64,000 bases of DNA, taken from Pempheris klunzingeri. Taxonomy: Eukaryota > Chordata > Actinopteri > Acropomatiformes > Pempheridae. The translations under genes and the position numbers were made by a program. The notes beneath the pieces were generated by a model. That model was given only the letters and a program-made list of their open reading frames with translations. It did no database searches and was not told where the DNA came from. Positions 1 to 15,400 of this stretch are shown one piece after another (position 1 is the stretch's first letter; each line of letters begins with the position of its first letter). Location: assembly GCF_042242105.1 (NCBI RefSeq), contig NC_092034.1, positions 3,061,644 through 3,125,643 of the forward strand, given 5' to 3'.

Positions 1-1859
1 CTTTACTTTCCACTTTCTCCATCCAAACAGCGCCCCCTTCCTGTCTCATGTGAGACTGCTGCTCCATTTTCCTTTTGAGTTCCAGCTGATGGCATGAGAA
101 AATAAAAATGTCTAGTAGTGCAACTTAACCAACTATTACTGAGGAGCTATCCCGTTACTGACAATAAAAGGAAGATGGATGAAGGGATGGACGGAGAACA
201 GGGGAAGCAATGGATGAGGGGATGACTGGATGGTAGAGAAACAGCAACGGATGAGAGACAGAGGGTGACATTTTCCAAAAGTTCAAATGAGAATACCAGA
301 CCTGAGGGTGTGTGCACCATTGTGTGTGTTTATGTGTGCCATTGTGTGTGTGTGTGTGTGTGTGTCCAGCCACTTGGCGGTGTTTATAGAAGTGTCTGCT
401 TCAGTCAGACAGACACAAGGAATAACAGCAATAAGCCAACCACCATCACACACACTCTATCAATCGTCACCACTGTGTGTGTTTGTGTGTCTGAGTGTGT
501 GCCACAAATGTGTGTGTGTGTGAATGCAGTGGAGAGAATTGGATGGAGTGATGGATGAGAGGAAAAGTAAAAAAATAATTAAAAAAAAAGGAGGGGAAGG
601 TTGAATGTGGGCAGAAGAGGTGGATGAAAAGGGATGGGGTAGGAATAGTTGGAGGGAAGAAGGAGTGATGAAGAGACGTCAAATGATCAGAAGTCACTCC
701 GATGAAATGAAAGGAGGTGTCGATAAACACTGAATGTTTACTTTCACTCAAAGTCTCTCGTTCTCACTCGCTCTTCTGCCAAGTTACACAGAAGGCTTAC
801 AATGGGTGGATGGACAGACAGAAAGGTGGATGGACAGACAGACGGAGGGGTGGGAAAGAGGATGGCGCAAGAATGGACAGATCGGTGGATTGGATGGATG
901 AATGTCTGAAGAGAAGAAGTCAGGGAAAGGTGGCTGGATGACGGATGGATGAGAGGAGGGAGGTATGGATGATACATAGATGGGTAGACAGTAGGGATGT
1001 AAAATAATACAAATATCCATCCATCAATCTTTACAGAAAAGGCTCCACTTTCCTTCCTTTGCTAATATTATTTTTATTCTTCGCCTTGTTTTCATTTGGG
1101 GGATAACCATCACTCGAAGTTCTGGAAGTGAAACACCATAATAATTTGGGGGCTTTGATTCGAGCCCCATTTAGTAATTCATATTATATTACTGGTTTAC
1201 ATTTTGGCTGATCTGCACCATTAACAGAAAGACAAATTAGCTGCGAGCAGTTCCTGCTTCTTGCACAGACGACCATCGCTGGATTATTCTGACACCAAAG
1301 AAACCTTAAAAAAACGGGAGGATTCTCAGGAACGTTCTGGAGATGTAAGCGGTGCCTTTTTTCTATATGCACTTATGGATGTTTAGGAAATAAACTCCTG
1401 AGGATGTGCAAGTCTCACTGAATCTAAAAATGTGTCTCATGTCTGTGTGGGACTTTCCAGCTGGTGTGGCACAGGTGTTATACTGACCTCATGATCTGAT
1501 ACTGAAGCCTGGCAGCCTCAAGGAAGAGTTCGGTCCTATAATCTCTTGACTAATTTAGTTACATGGTTGAAATATCAACATTTTGTATATTTTATGAGCA
1601 GCTAAGTTTAATTGGCAACTGAAAACAAGTAGAAAAACTAATGGACACACTGAAAGGGCTTCCAAAACCATTTTGAATATATTTACACATCTTTCTTCTA
1701 AGAAAAAAGTAAAAATCAACTTTCATTTCAGTTGAAATCACCATAAATGAGAAAATGGCAAACACATGAAAACCTCCTGAGAGCCTGTTGATGAAAAGGT
1801 TGAGTACAGATGGACTGATGGAGAGAGAGAGAGAGAGAGAGAAGAATGGACGGACTCAC
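1..1859. other. exoc6b intron 10 (partial)
   Basis: No further exoc6b exon could be read here. The stretch holds GT tracts (about 340-364 and 470-525), degenerate GGAT/TGGA-rich sequence (about 160-250 and 780-975) and a GA tract (about 1820-1842). Open frames in it are low-complexity readings of these repeats. Confidence 0.6.
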
Positions 1860-3459
1860 CCAACGATCTGATTGAAGTACCGCCTGTATCCCTCCAGTGT
1901 TTCATGCTAGAAATGTAAAAGACAAAACCAACACAGAGGGAAGAGAAAGATTTGGAGACACAGAGAGAGAGAGATAAAGAGAAAGTGTAGAAAGATGAAA
2001 ACAATCAGCACCAAATAGTTCTCTGTCTTTGATATATTCTAGCATAAAACCTTCCATTAGTTCAGTATTCCCAGTGACGATCACAGTAGTAAATAACATC
2101 AGAAACAGATTACGGAGTGTGTGTGTGCAGGGGAAGGGGGCAGGTGTGGTTAGGAGTGACGAACACACGGGGTGACGGTGCAGGTCATACCATGTTAGAG
2201 TGGGGCTGCAGCACAAGGCGGGCCTGTTTCCTCCTCTGCTTTCTGTAGTAGTTCTCAAACACATCACGCAAACCCTACAACACAAATTACAGGTCAGACT
2301 GGAGGGATGGGACACAAGATGTGTGTGTGTGTGTGTGCTTGAGGAAGCCGAACGCCGTTCGAACAAATCCAAGTGATGAAACAAAGGCCAAACTACCTTT
2401 ATACAATCTAATTCATACTATTCTAACGCACATATGCAGCTGAAATCACTTCATTTTTGCCACATTTCTTCCATATTAGCTGCTTAAACAAGCAGTACCT
2501 CCTCAAACGTTATCTTCTTATGTGAAATTCTGATTTTTGAATGAGAGATTTTGACCTTGTAGAACTTTTAAAGAGTTTAACCCTTCGGAGTCTAGGACCG
2601 CCACACGGCGTCAAAGTCACATGTCGCACGTTTGAAAACGTAAAGCTGTGACACACAAGCACGCAGGTGCTCAATTCAAAGACTGTTGGAAAGCGGACAC
2701 TTCAAACTTTTTACAAGTGTTTGAATTTTGTCGATCGGCCTATTAAGACTAAAGTTATGAAGAGCCGAAGTCGCCCACTACAGCTCTTCTACGAGTTAGA
2801 AGATGCTGAATGTGGGGAAGAACGTTCTGATTCTGAGGAAGACTCCTTTCAGAGGATGAAGTGGATGCTGCACGTGAAGACGAACGAGAGGAGGTGTCCG
2901 TGCAGACCCCCGCTCCTCCAAAGATCCAACTAGTTCCTACTCGGATTTTGTGTTTCTTTTGCACTTTTACATACAGTGTGTCCATATATTATGTCAAAAT
3001 AAATAAATACTTGTAGAATCACATAGGTGAGGTTGTGCTGAAGAGAAAGACACAAAGAAAGGCAAGCTAAGCAGTTTGAATGGGAAACACAAAGGTAAAA
3101 TGAAAAGTAGTAAAAAACCCCTGACTCTGAAGGGTTAAAGGAGCCTTTAACAGGAAAAAAAAGACAAGTGAAAGCCAAATTTGCTTAAATTTGTGTTTGA
3201 ATATTATTGCTGTTTAATATCCGCACATGAATGTCCCATATTTCCTCGCGGTACCTTTTCGGCTGTCAGGATTACCACACGGACTTAAAAACGGTCCAAA
3301 CTGTTAGGCCGCACTTCATCGTTGACAGTGGCGAGGTACGCAGCCAAGCGTTTAAGGATGTTTGAGGCTGTTATTGATTTTAGGGGGAAATGAATTTAAC
3401 GAGGTCCAAGGTTAGAACCACTGAATGATGGGAAAGTTGAGATGAGGTCATGTGAGAGA

Positions 3460-3494
<35 letters not shown>

Positions 3495-4530
3495 TAAGTG
3501 ATAGAGAACGTGTCTTTGATGACTAGCACTGTTCAGTTTTGGTGGGCGTCGCTGGTCAGACATCAAACCTAAACCTTCCCCCCACACCCACAGAAACACA
3601 GAATCAGCTTTCTAAACTTGACCACCTCGTATCTTTTCCTTCCATTACACAGAAGCTCTCTCTCTTATCTTTCTCTCTCTCTCTCTCTCTCTCTGCTGTG
3701 TGTGTGTGTGAGAACCTCGTGGCCTATCTAGGACCCAGACCAGGGCCTACAGTCCTCGGTGAGCTCAGAGATAAGAGTCCAGGACTGGGCAGATAAGATG
3801 ACACGCCCCCTTACCTACTGACCAGACCACCACCAGCACACACACACACACACACACACGTATCCAGGTAGTGCCATTACATGAACCAGTACCTGCTATC
3901 ACTGTGATAGGAGCTCAGAAGATATACGAATACAAATAGACACATTCTCTGACTTGAACAAACACATCTTTGTGTTTTCCAAGGCTGACTTAGTGCCATT
4001 TAACCAAAGTAAGAAGAGAAGAAAGCCTTTGAAAAGCTCCCTCCAGGCCCACAGAGGACATTACATGACATTCTGGCAGCCTTCTAATGACAAACTGAGC
4101 TTTAAAATTGGTGGAGTTTGCCTTTAATGGTGAGTCGTTCATACCTTTTTCTGTATGTAAATGTGTATGTGTACAGGATGTGTAGGATGACTGTACAGTA
4201 CAAAGAAAAATAAAGATGAAAAGGGGAGTTCTGTTCTTTAAATCTCTAATCTGACCCTCGGCTGAACAATGTCCATTGAAAACACATCATAAAAAACAAT
4301 CAAATGGACGGTATGAATCTCTCTGGTCGAGATGGAGATAGTGTTTTGGAACTACATTTAGTTTGATGTTGGGAGGTGACAAACTGTGTTATTTAATTCT
4401 TTAATTCCCAGTTTGACCCTCAGCTGAACAATGTGTATTCAACAAGCGAGCAGCATCAAATGGTCATGAACTCTTCATTATACAGCGCTGACTCTCCCCG
4501 AGAGAGAGCACAGGGGTGAAACACAGGGCT

Positions 4531-4614
<84 letters not shown>

Positions 4615-7600
4615 TCTGCAGCGCCACATGACCAGCGGAGTTGCACAAGGAGGGAAATACAGACCATAAGAAAACTATGGAGCCCAAAGAGACTCAAAGA
4701 AAAAGAAGAGAAATGAAAGAAAACAAATGAGAAGAAAGAAGAGAACAAAAAAGAAAAACTGGCAAACAAAAAAAAGAGAGGAGATCAAAAGAAAAGAAGG
4801 AAAAGTACAAACATAATAAATAAGCAATTCAAAAGTAAAGACAAAGAAACAAGCAAGCACACAACAAAGTAAAGACGGCTTGTGTGTGAACGCGAGCTAA
4901 ATGCTAACACGTTAGCCAGCTGAGCTAACACTAGTCATGTTGTCCTCAGGTTTGACCTCCATTTTGTTCTTGGCAGGTCCCAGCGAGGAAGCTAATTAGC
5001 GCGATCGTTAGCGGGACAATAAGGTCACGGCGTTTATCTAAAGACATATTGGTACCTCTGAGCGAGCACTGCTGTGTTTACATTGATCGCAGCTCTGTCC
5101 ACACTTGTCAACGTGCAGCACGTGTGCGAGGGTAACAAAGGGGTATTGTTCGGGCCCGACGCTGCCCGACTACGCTGGAAAATCGTGGACTCTAAACATG
5201 GAACAGGGAAGGAGAGACGGAGGCAAAGAGGAGAGGAGAGTGGAGATGGAGGGGGGGAGGAAAAATGTGGAGAGAGCGGTGGTCTTGATTGCAAATGGGA
5301 TTCCACATCCAGGTTTACTAGAAAAATAAATGAAACTGTTACAAGCGCGTGCCTTTGTGGGTACAAGTCATTCTAATTTAACAATCAAACCGTCTGTATG
5401 AGAGTGTGTGTGTGAGTGTGTGTGTGTGTGTGTGTGTGTAGGATTTTCCAGTTGCTCCCCTTTGCCCAGTACAGCAAACTGTGCTGGACGCTCTTGTCTA
5501 ATGGTAAATCCACGTCTCTGCCCAATGGCCTGTCATTCAAACTGCTGCGACACCACTTTAATGGATAAAGCAGCTTCAGCCATGTGTGTGAATATGTGTG
5601 TGTGTGTGTGAATATGTGTGTGTGTGTGTGTGCGTGCGTGTGTGTGTGTGTGTGTCCGACCTTTTCCAAAAACCAACTCCAAAAACAACAATGCTTAAAG
5701 TATTACAGCAAATAACAGAGGAAGGAGTGAGGGAGTAGATTGAAATCTAACCATTATTCTCTCGATTCAACGATTAATCGTTTGGTTGTCAAACATTAGA
5801 GGAACACCCTACAGAGCCGTCTGTCCCACAAACACTCCAAAACGTTCCATTTATTATGCGGCAAAGACCAGAAAGCGGCTCATTTCACACTCGAGAAAAG
5901 GAAGAAGTCAAACTTTTGCGTGAAATAATGAGTTTAACAATTAGAGGCCATGGAGGTGAAGAGGTCAGACCTTTCAACACCTTCCCGAGAGATCACACTC
6001 CTCCACCCCTCATCCTATCTTCACCATCCCTTCCTCTTTCATTTTCTTCCTCCTCTCCCCATGTATTTACCCCCCCTCTCTCTTAATCTTCTCCCTCTGT
6101 GTCGTGTTTTCACCCTCGTCTTCCTGTTTTTGCCCCTTTAACCTCCCTGTGACCTCCCTCCTTTCCTCCCCTCTCTTCAGTCCTTATCGCTCCGTAGCCA
6201 TTTCACTCTCTCCTCCCTCCTTCCTGTAAATCCCGCCATTACACCTCCGCTGACCTCACCCCTCCCCTCCCCTCATCACTACTCCTTTTAATTCTGTCAC
6301 TTTATGATCTTTCACTTTTCCTCTCCTCCTTCCTTCCTCCCCCCTTTGATTCTTGTCCTCTTCATCCATCATTTCAGTCTCCCTCCTTAATATTATTTTT
6401 CCTGGTGCTCTACTCCTCCCCCTCTGCCTATCCCTTGCTTCCACCTAATCCTAATCCTTGCTGTCAATTCATTTAAAGGACCATTGCAGATATTTTTGCA
6501 TGCCGTAGCCCGTGAACTAAAAGTCACTCCATGAAACATAACTTTAGCTTTTAGGAGGACTTCATCGCGTTTCACCCACTGAATGCTTCTAATGTGAAGC
6601 AGCGGCAGTATGAAATGATCTGGTCTGCATTCACAGTAACTTAACACAGATCTGACAAGAGCGACCGGCGCAATGAGGCCGAAATCAGTGAAATAAAGTT
6701 TCAAACAGTAACCCAACACCACATCCAGTCCCTCTTTTCCTGTCAATCCCTTGTGCACAGGGGGGCAGATTCAAATCAGCACCAACAGTGACTCGATGGC
6801 ACATTAACGAGCGCCGAGACTCAACTGTCTCCTTTGATGCCGGCTTTTTAAATTATCTATTTTATGATGTTTGCTTGTTGTTTGTCCTCCGGGTCTGAAC
6901 CGCCAACCTACCAGGGTCACAAGATGAATCTAACGGACCATGAGATGACCCATTCTGTCAAATATTATATTAGTAATTTCTTCTAAATTATTGCTGTTTT
7001 TCCTCCTCACTGTTCTAATGATTATTTAAATAATCACTCTTATGTGCATGGACATGAAACCTATGAGGCCACTGGTTTTACACTTCCACTCATCAGCAGG
7101 TGACGCTGACATGTGAAGATGTGCCAACAAAGAGAGGGAAGAAGAAGAAGCCTGTGGAGACTGTGGCTCAAGGATGCAAACAGTGATTTTTATCACAGTA
7201 TCACTGAACTGACATGCAACATAACTTTTGTTTGTTTACAAGAAAGCTCCCCAGGGCACCATTAAAGGGCCACTACCAAAAAAGGTTGGGACCCGCTCAC
7301 AACTCTGCTATCACATGATGCTGACATTAAACAGGCAAACCATGAAATGTCCTTTTTCTCTTTACTTCTCCTCTATTCTTCTTTGCTTCAACGTTAAAGT
7401 CTTCTTCTCTTCCCTCGTCTATCTTTAAACCTTGCTCTCCGCTCCCTTTGCCTCCCGATCTCTTATTCCGAACCTCATCTTCTCACCCCCTTTACCCTGT
7501 TTCTCTAACCTCACTCTCACTTTCTGCTCCCTCCCTCCATCGTTCGTTTGCCCGTTCACTTTCTCCTTCCTGTCGAAGTTCATGCACTTCCTGTCAGAGC

Positions 7601-7690
7601 ACACACACACAAACTGAACAGAAACAGCTGACCCTCTGGCCTTGTTGGCCCGGTCACAGTCCCAACAGGCGCGCGCGCGCACGCACGCAC

Positions 7691-7747
<57 letters not shown>

Positions 7748-7756
7748 CACACGCAC

Positions 7757-7815
<59 letters not shown>

Positions 7816-9204
7816 AGCCCAAATGTGCAGCTAACCCAGTCATGGCCCAGTCAACACCTCCACCCATGTCGCTTTCGCTCTATCTGAGAAAAGGCACACA
7901 CACACACACTCTCTCTCTTTCTCACACACACTGCAGCAGCCTGGTTGGAGTGAAGCCAGGCTCGAGCCAGAGGCCTCCTCTTATGGCATCGTATATACGT
8001 CCCCGTGCGTAAGGCTTGTGGTAACTCTCCTCCAGGGCTGGGGGCGACACGACGGCACAGTGTGACCACCACGAGACGACCAAACTCTCCTCAGCGCTCA
8101 CAGATTCAAACGGAGGTAGCTGAACTCTTTCATATCTCTGGTTGTGCTGGCTCATAATTACCAGGACAGCTTTATGGCAAGAGGCTGCTGCTGCTGCTAT
8201 GGGTGCAGTTCTGACAGCAGAGGCAACAAATCATTTTTAAATCAATACTTTGTGTCAAATTATTGATTTCTTTGGTAGGAAGGTGTGTAACATGCTTCAT
8301 ATCTTCCATTTGAAAGTCTTGTGATGACCGGACAATGTTTTTTGTTTCACAACTATAATGACAATCAAGTTTAAATGAATTATATCATGAGGTATACGAT
8401 CATTTTATACTAAGAAAAACTGGAAACAAAACACACGCAACACTGTTACTTTAAGTTAGCAATAGTGTGGTGAATCATGGTTAGAGCTCATGATCGTTAA
8501 AAACTGGCCGTCTAAACTTCACGTGCCGCGAAGTGGAGCGCTGGTGGATCAAGTGGAGGAGAGAAAACCATTAAAACAACATCCAGTGACAGAACAGACG
8601 TGAAAGCTGGACAGATAAAGAGGAAAAACAGGGAGGAACTCACCAGCACGGTGTAGATGTGCAGACAGCGGTAAACTGGGGAGAAATCCACCAGGTCGTG
8701 AGCTCCTGGGACCTAAAGACAGAAACAATCAGATTGGAGTCATACTAATGATCAGCTGCACCGCTGTTCATAACTCATTAATGCTTTCACTGTACATATA
8801 GATTCACATGTCAGGGAAATGACGCTCGTTTGGATTTAAAGAGAGTGAGACAGAGAGAGAGCAAACGGAGAAAAATGATTCTGCGTTTGTGAAGCAGAAG
8901 TCAGTTTTTCTTAACAAAATGCCCAACATGGCCGCCTTTCCTTCCCCTCCAAGAGATGATCATGTGCTTGGTGGTTTTTGTGGCAGAACTAATATGAGAA
9001 TCCTGAGAAATATGAGAAGATTTCTCTCTCTTGGTGTGTTTTGAAGCATTTCTCTGTCTTTATGTGAGCTGATATGAGTTTCAGGTTAAAAGGCCTCAAC
9101 AAACATCACTGCCAACTGAGATTCATCGTAACTGATACGTGTAAGAGACACAGAGAGAGAGAGAGAGACTTAACAACAAGAACATCAGCACATCAACACA
9201 CACT

Positions 9205-9243
<39 letters not shown>

Positions 9244-9440
9244 GAGCGAGCGAGGCTGATGTGCAGCACTTCATTATTTTGTCTGAAAGGTTTCTGACAG
9301 TCACCAGCCGTTCATACCTCTCTCTCTCTCTCTCTTTCCTTCCAGTTATCCCTCCGTCTAACCATCCCACATTCCACTCCTTCCTCTCTACCCACATCCT
9401 CTGTCTTCCGGAGAACAACACAGTGGCAATTTACCCATTT

Positions 9441-9490
<50 letters not shown>

Positions 9491-12400
9491 CAGAAAACCA
9501 TGTGCCCTCTTGCCCTCTGGAAAGTTTGCTTTCTGTAAAAATCATTGGAGGCTCAGCACAATGCCAGCTTTGATGTATCACACACACACACACACACACA
9601 CACTAAACAATAAGAACAAAGACTTAAATGCAGAGGTGGAGGAAGAGGAGGAAGATTGAGACCTGGAGGGGTGATGATGAACAGAGTGATAGCAGTTACA
9701 TATAGATTAAAAAGGATGGAAATGAAGGAGACTGAACCATAAGAAAAAGGAGAGACTGTGTGGGGTGAGTCGAGTAAAAGACCAGAAAAAGAAAGAAAGA
9801 AAGAGGGAAAGAGGAGATGATGGAAACAGGAAAAATAAAAGAGGTAAATAAGGAAAGGAAAAGAGAGAGACGAGGCAAGAAAAGAGCTCAGAAAGGAAGA
9901 AAGTAATGAAGGTAAAAAAAAAAAAGGGACGAGAAAAGAACAAAGCAGAGGACAGAGAGACACAGGGGGACGACTGTAAATGAGGAGAAGGGGAAGAAAG
10001 ACATGGCAGGGGCAGGGGTGGCGTGAGGAGACGGGACGCCGACGGCTGTGGTGATGCCAACCATCGGCGCCAACGCGGTCGTAACCCTGGCGACAGTGGG
10101 GTCAGGCCTTTGTTCGAGCCAAGGTCTTCCCGTGAAGAGGGTTGAGTCGAGTTTACAGGACGTAAATAAGCCGAGGGGACGACAGGGACCTTAAAACAGA
10201 ATGGCAGCGCGGGGGTGACAAGTTCAGCTCTATTCTCTGTAACTTCATTGTACTTTGCTTTCCTTGAGTGTGAACAACAACAACGGCTACACAAAAGGAC
10301 TTGTGATCCCACGAGGACTGACCTGAGGAGTTCAGCGCAGAAAAGCTTTGTGTCCATTTTGTAATAATGACAGAAATCCTACAAGTTCATCAAAAAGCTC
10401 TTCAGTAGTAGCATAAACCTGCTACCTAGCTGTGATGTGCATTACTGGCCATGTTATTGACCTTAGCTACAGAGGGCTGATGGGATATCTGGCTGGTGAA
10501 AAGTAACTAAGTACAATTATTCAAGTAACTGTACTTCCATAAACTTTTTACATCCTTTTCCTTTACTTGAGTAGTTCGACTTTATGCTACACTCGACTCA
10601 CGTCACATTTCAGGGGGAAATATTCTACTTGTTACACACCTACTTTTACTGAAATGCTTTAGTTAGTCGAGTTACAAAATTAAGAGTTTTAAAACAAAGC
10701 TTATGATGAATTTATGAATTTATAATTCTATGCTACAGTTTATTTAATTAAAATCTTTCATGTAAAACGAAAAGGTATTTTTACAGAGCAACATTGCTGC
10801 TTTTACTTACTTATTTACTTCCACCACGGTTGTTACCTCACTATTATGCACCTCCAGAATATGATAAAGAATGTTTTAATGTGTTTTAATTACAAAAGGA
10901 GGCAAATCTGTGTAGAAGAAATGAATGGTGAGTAAAATGGGTGAGCTGCAACCCAGAAAAAAGGTTTCATTTAAGACAATAGATTTTAAATTGGTTCCCA
11001 AAACGAGTATCTCTGTCAACACCACAATCAAAGCGATGCATTAAGCATGAACAAAACGAAGGGGGTAACACTCCCTGAAAGTGAGCTTGTGTGTTTAGGA
11101 ACATGGACTATATTATACACCATTATACACAAGCACAAACTTCCCAAACCTCACCTGAGACACAAGGCCAAGCCTAGTGACACTGGGTTTAATGGAGGGG
11201 AAACCAAGGGGGTTTGAGACTAATGGAGAAGATGAAAAAAAAGAACTTAAAATGGGAGAAAAGAGGATTATATTGTTCCTTGTTCAAGCCCTTTAACTTC
11301 CAGATTCAGTGCTTAAATGTGTGTGTGTGTTTGTAGTTTTCTCACTTCATCCTCCTCTTCATCCTCCACATCCAGGATGCCAGAGTCCTGTTCTGACATT
11401 GGGCTGCTGCCTTGTCCGTCGCTGTCCGTCGCCGCACCTACAGCCGCCGCCGCCGCCGCCTCCTTCCTGCTGCGTCGTCCAATCAGGGCCCTTGGCTGCA
11501 TGGAGACGGAGCTGTCCAACGAGCGCTGCAGCTGGGCCTGAAACACCAGAGAGTTATATACATCAGAAAGCCTTGCAGGTCAAATTCATCCCTTGGAACT
11601 GATTCTTTTGGGGATTCTCTCCGTTATCCTGCTTTGTTTTTGTTACTTCAGTTTTCTCCTACATTTCCCAGAACACTTCTCAAAAGCCACAAAGGAGGAA
11701 GGGGAACTTGTTGCATTTAGCTTTTGGCGCAACTTCAGAGTAGGGGAAGCTCTTTTGAGGGTCTGACACCAAAACCAGATGTCGACTGATAACAATGATA
11801 CACAATCTGCTTTGTGGCAACGACAACACTTTATAGGGGCGACGGAGAGAAATAAAAATATGACTAAATGAAATGAGACTCAGAAATGCAGCTTTCAGAC
11901 AAATCCCATAAGAAAACATGTTAATCCTCTAAGTGAATTAAGCAACAATGGCTCAGATTCCCATTCTTAAAACCTTCTGGGAAAAGCTTAAAAATTGCTT
12001 ATGAGGTCAACGGTTGAGACCTTTGAGTAAAACCTGCCACTCCTTATTCCACAAAAAAAAAAAAAATACCCATGGAAACGACCTATAAAAGTGATTTACC
12101 AACACGCCTAAGAATACACCACATGGAAAACAGCAAGGCAGGAAGGGAAGAACGGGAAGGAAGAAGAGTCAACGCACCCGAAAACAAAGCACATAAAATT
12201 AGTGCTGAGCGGAGACAGCTTCCATCTACATCTAACAGATCTATAGTTTTTCTTCATTTAACTGTAGGTGTGATGGAAACATTTGTGTTTAAGTATCTGA
12301 AAAAGCTACATTTACTGGAAACCCCCACCTCTTCACCCTGGACCCATGAGATCACGTCAGTTCTCAAATTAGAGAAAAATCGGGTACTTAAAAAACGACG

Positions 12401-15400
12401 CCAAGTCTTTTGAAACCTTTTCAGACTATGCACAATCCTTCAGATTAACAGCCTTCCCCATCTCTACTCCTCTCTGTTTTTGTTGATTGTACCATTTACT
12501 TTGCCTCCATCTGTTTATTCTGGCAAGATGTGCAAAATTGTATTCAGGTAAAGAATTTTTTTGTTGTCTGTTAATTTTTCACAATAAAACAAAGTAAAGA
12601 AAAAAATCAAATCAAGAAAAAAATATTAATTTAAAAAGGATAACCAAAAAAAGGCTTACAGTGAGATTCACAATTCAACTATACATGTACGTCCATTTTT
12701 AAAAGAGGTTGTTATGTATTCATATGTAGCCTACATTTGGGTAAAGAGACGATGATTCTATCAGTGAAGATTCCCAAAATGTACTGACACAAAACAGGTG
12801 GAGCAAGAGAAGGAAACGGAGATGGAGACTAAATGGAAAGATTTTCCAGAGAACAATGCAATGTGCAATGTAATATCTGATGCAAACCATGTCCTGTCTA
12901 GGTCAGTATTTGGGGAAAACCGAGTATTGTGGGAAATGATGCATTCTGCTCCCTCTGCGGCAGAGTTGGATCAGGAATACTAAAAATAAAAATAATCAAA
13001 CAGGAAGTTTTGGTTAGAAATTAATGAAGTCACGTTTCTTGTCGTGATGGCCAAGTCTACCCCCGAATTCTTTTGTTGGAGAGCATCACTTTCTATTGTT
13101 GTGCACCATTTAGACAACGAGCTCAAGTTCTCTCTCCATACTTTGCCATATCCATGTTTAGATCTAAGTGGTTGTCTTAAAAAACAAAATGCAAATTAGG
13201 AAATTTCTTGGATTTGTTCATCTAGCGCCACCAACTCCGAGTCTCCTTCGAAGCTTGACCTCCAAACATCTCTGTGGGAAAACCTTGTTGTGGGGGGGAA
13301 AGCCCTCGGAGATTGAAGCTGAGTGCATCTTTCCATTCACACCCAGATCCGCCTCAGGACCTTTTGAAAATCTACGTGAACTCGGCGGCTTCCTCTGCTC
13401 AACGGCGCCGGCACGTATCGCCCTACCTCACGCACTTAAATCTGTCGAGGACGTCAATAAATACGTCAGAGACTTCAAGCGCCTCGATTTGCACCTTCGA
13501 CCACAGCGGTAATGAGAAAAACTGGTGTTCATGGGAGGGTGGATACGCCCAAACACGGAAGAACACAATATCAGTGATGTTGGAACACAATGCCATCTTT
13601 GATCTGATGCCCACACACATAAAAGAAGACTAATGAGTCATATAAGACAATAAGTACAAACAAAATCAGTGGAAAGTCTCATTCTTCTGCATCTAAGGTT
13701 ATGGGGAAGCAAGTGGGCGAACACAGAAAGGTGCCAAGCTGTGCCTTCTCTTTTGAGGAAAGAATAGGCAACGATCTCTAAAAATATTCTCAGCAATGAG
13801 TCTTCTCACCAGTTTTTTGGAGGCTCAATCAACATCAACCTTCAAAATTGCTGAACGAGGCACAATACTGAAAGAACAACAGATTGTTCTACGAGAAACT
13901 TCACACAAAAGAAGAAAACGGCACAGACCTCAAAAACTCAAAGTGAAGAGTCTTGTTTTCTCAGCGACACTTTCTTCTCTTCTCTTTCAAATCCGCCAAA
14001 AGGTCGCTTTCTTTCTACAAATTAACATAACTACGCCTCAAGACAGAAACCCATGAATGACAGACACGAGAGAGGGAGTGAAGGACATAGACAAGCATCT
14101 TTCCTACTGCATGCGATGCTGCAGAGATGCACGTCAGCACCTACGTCAGAAAATCCCACTTAGCGGCTCTTTAAGCATTCTTCAACAGGTGTGCCTGTGT
14201 CTTGAGGCATTCACACTGGCATGCTGTATACAAACTCACACTACCTTCCATACAATACCAAATTCTGTTGCAAAGAGGTCCCTTTTTAAACTCGTCTTTT
14301 GTTTTCTCTTCTGGGGAGGTATTCGCCGTGGTACTTGAAGCTCAAGTGCGGGAATGTGCGTCATCTCTTCAGTGCAATCCCATCACAGAAAAGAGGGAGA
14401 GCAGAGGAGGACAACATGGGAAAGAAGATGGCGATAGGGAATGACACACAGGAACAAACAGGAAAAAGGAGGAGGAGCAGCATGGGAAATGTGATGAAGA
14501 GGAGGACGACGCAGGGTTAAAAGATGAAGGCAATGGTGGAAGCACAAGGATGTAAATTGTCAAAGAAAGTGAGAACAAACTGCTGGGGATGAAGACCAGA
14601 TCAGGAGCAAACTGTGATCAATTTGATGCAAGATATTTTTTGAATGGTCAGATATTAAACTGTGGCAACACCACAAGGCAGCCCGGGAATTACATATGTG
14701 CTGCTTGGCTTCGCGGAGAAACTTCAAGGCGACATGCAGTCTTCTGTATGCATTTGCGGGCTGAACGTGGAAATTGACAAAAATTGCAAGTGAAAGAGCA
14801 AAGCTGCAGAGATCTCTCATGCTGACAAGTGGTCTAAACTGGCTGTTTATTGTGGGGAAGTCGCAACGATTTGTGAAAAACATGCACCCATGCTATCCTC
14901 TAGGAAAAGGAAATGGAGGTTTTCTAAAGAACTTTGGGAAACAGATAAATGTAATGAACATTACTTCACAACCAAAAGCAATTACTGCAGACAGTCAAGT
15001 TGTTTTCCAAAGCAAATATCAGATTCAAAAGTAGGACAGATTTTAAAAAAAACAGCTCGTGTTTGTTTAAACGAGAGACAAAACATTTACAAGCTTTCTG
15101 AACCCAAGAAGAACATACATGCTTACGTTGTTTTCTTTGTGAGGCAGTTTGGAACTTGGATCTTCTTCACATTAAGCATTCACTGAGACATTAAAAAGGT
15201 GAATTCTGACCAAAAAAGGTACCTAATGTAGAGTTTTGATGACTACAGGTTGAGTCCAGTCAACAGACCATTTGTTATGCATCAAGGCAATCTGCAGGAT
15301 GAATAGAAGCACAGAAAATTAACTCACTTTCTGTTTCTTTGTCTGTCGTAACCTACTGACCTCTGACAAAAATGCTGCACCCGATGCAGCAGCTATAAAT

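Larger units (their letters stand above)
2275..8643. other. exoc6b intron 8
   Basis: 6.4 kb without a supported exon. Apart from the TTAA element at 2577-3138 it contains GT tracts at about 3462-3494, 4532-4612, 5400-5440 and 5582-5655, a compound GC/ACGC/AC tract at 7669-7811, pyrimidine-rich sequence (about 5995-6440) and a local imperfect duplication (about 4235-4310 and 4395-4465, both containing a GACCCTC-GCTGAACAATGT block). Confidence 0.6.

Noticed and set aside
4464..4769. Open frames of His-Thr or Val-Cys repeats on both strands (also at 7425-7834, 20012-20239, 35583-35882)
   Set aside because: They are simple readings of CA/GT microsatellites with no splice or domain support.
9707..10357. 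216-codon minus-strand frame
   Set aside because: Ser/Phe/Leu-rich reading of purine-rich intron sequence; it resembles no protein and lies between well-defined exoc6b exons.
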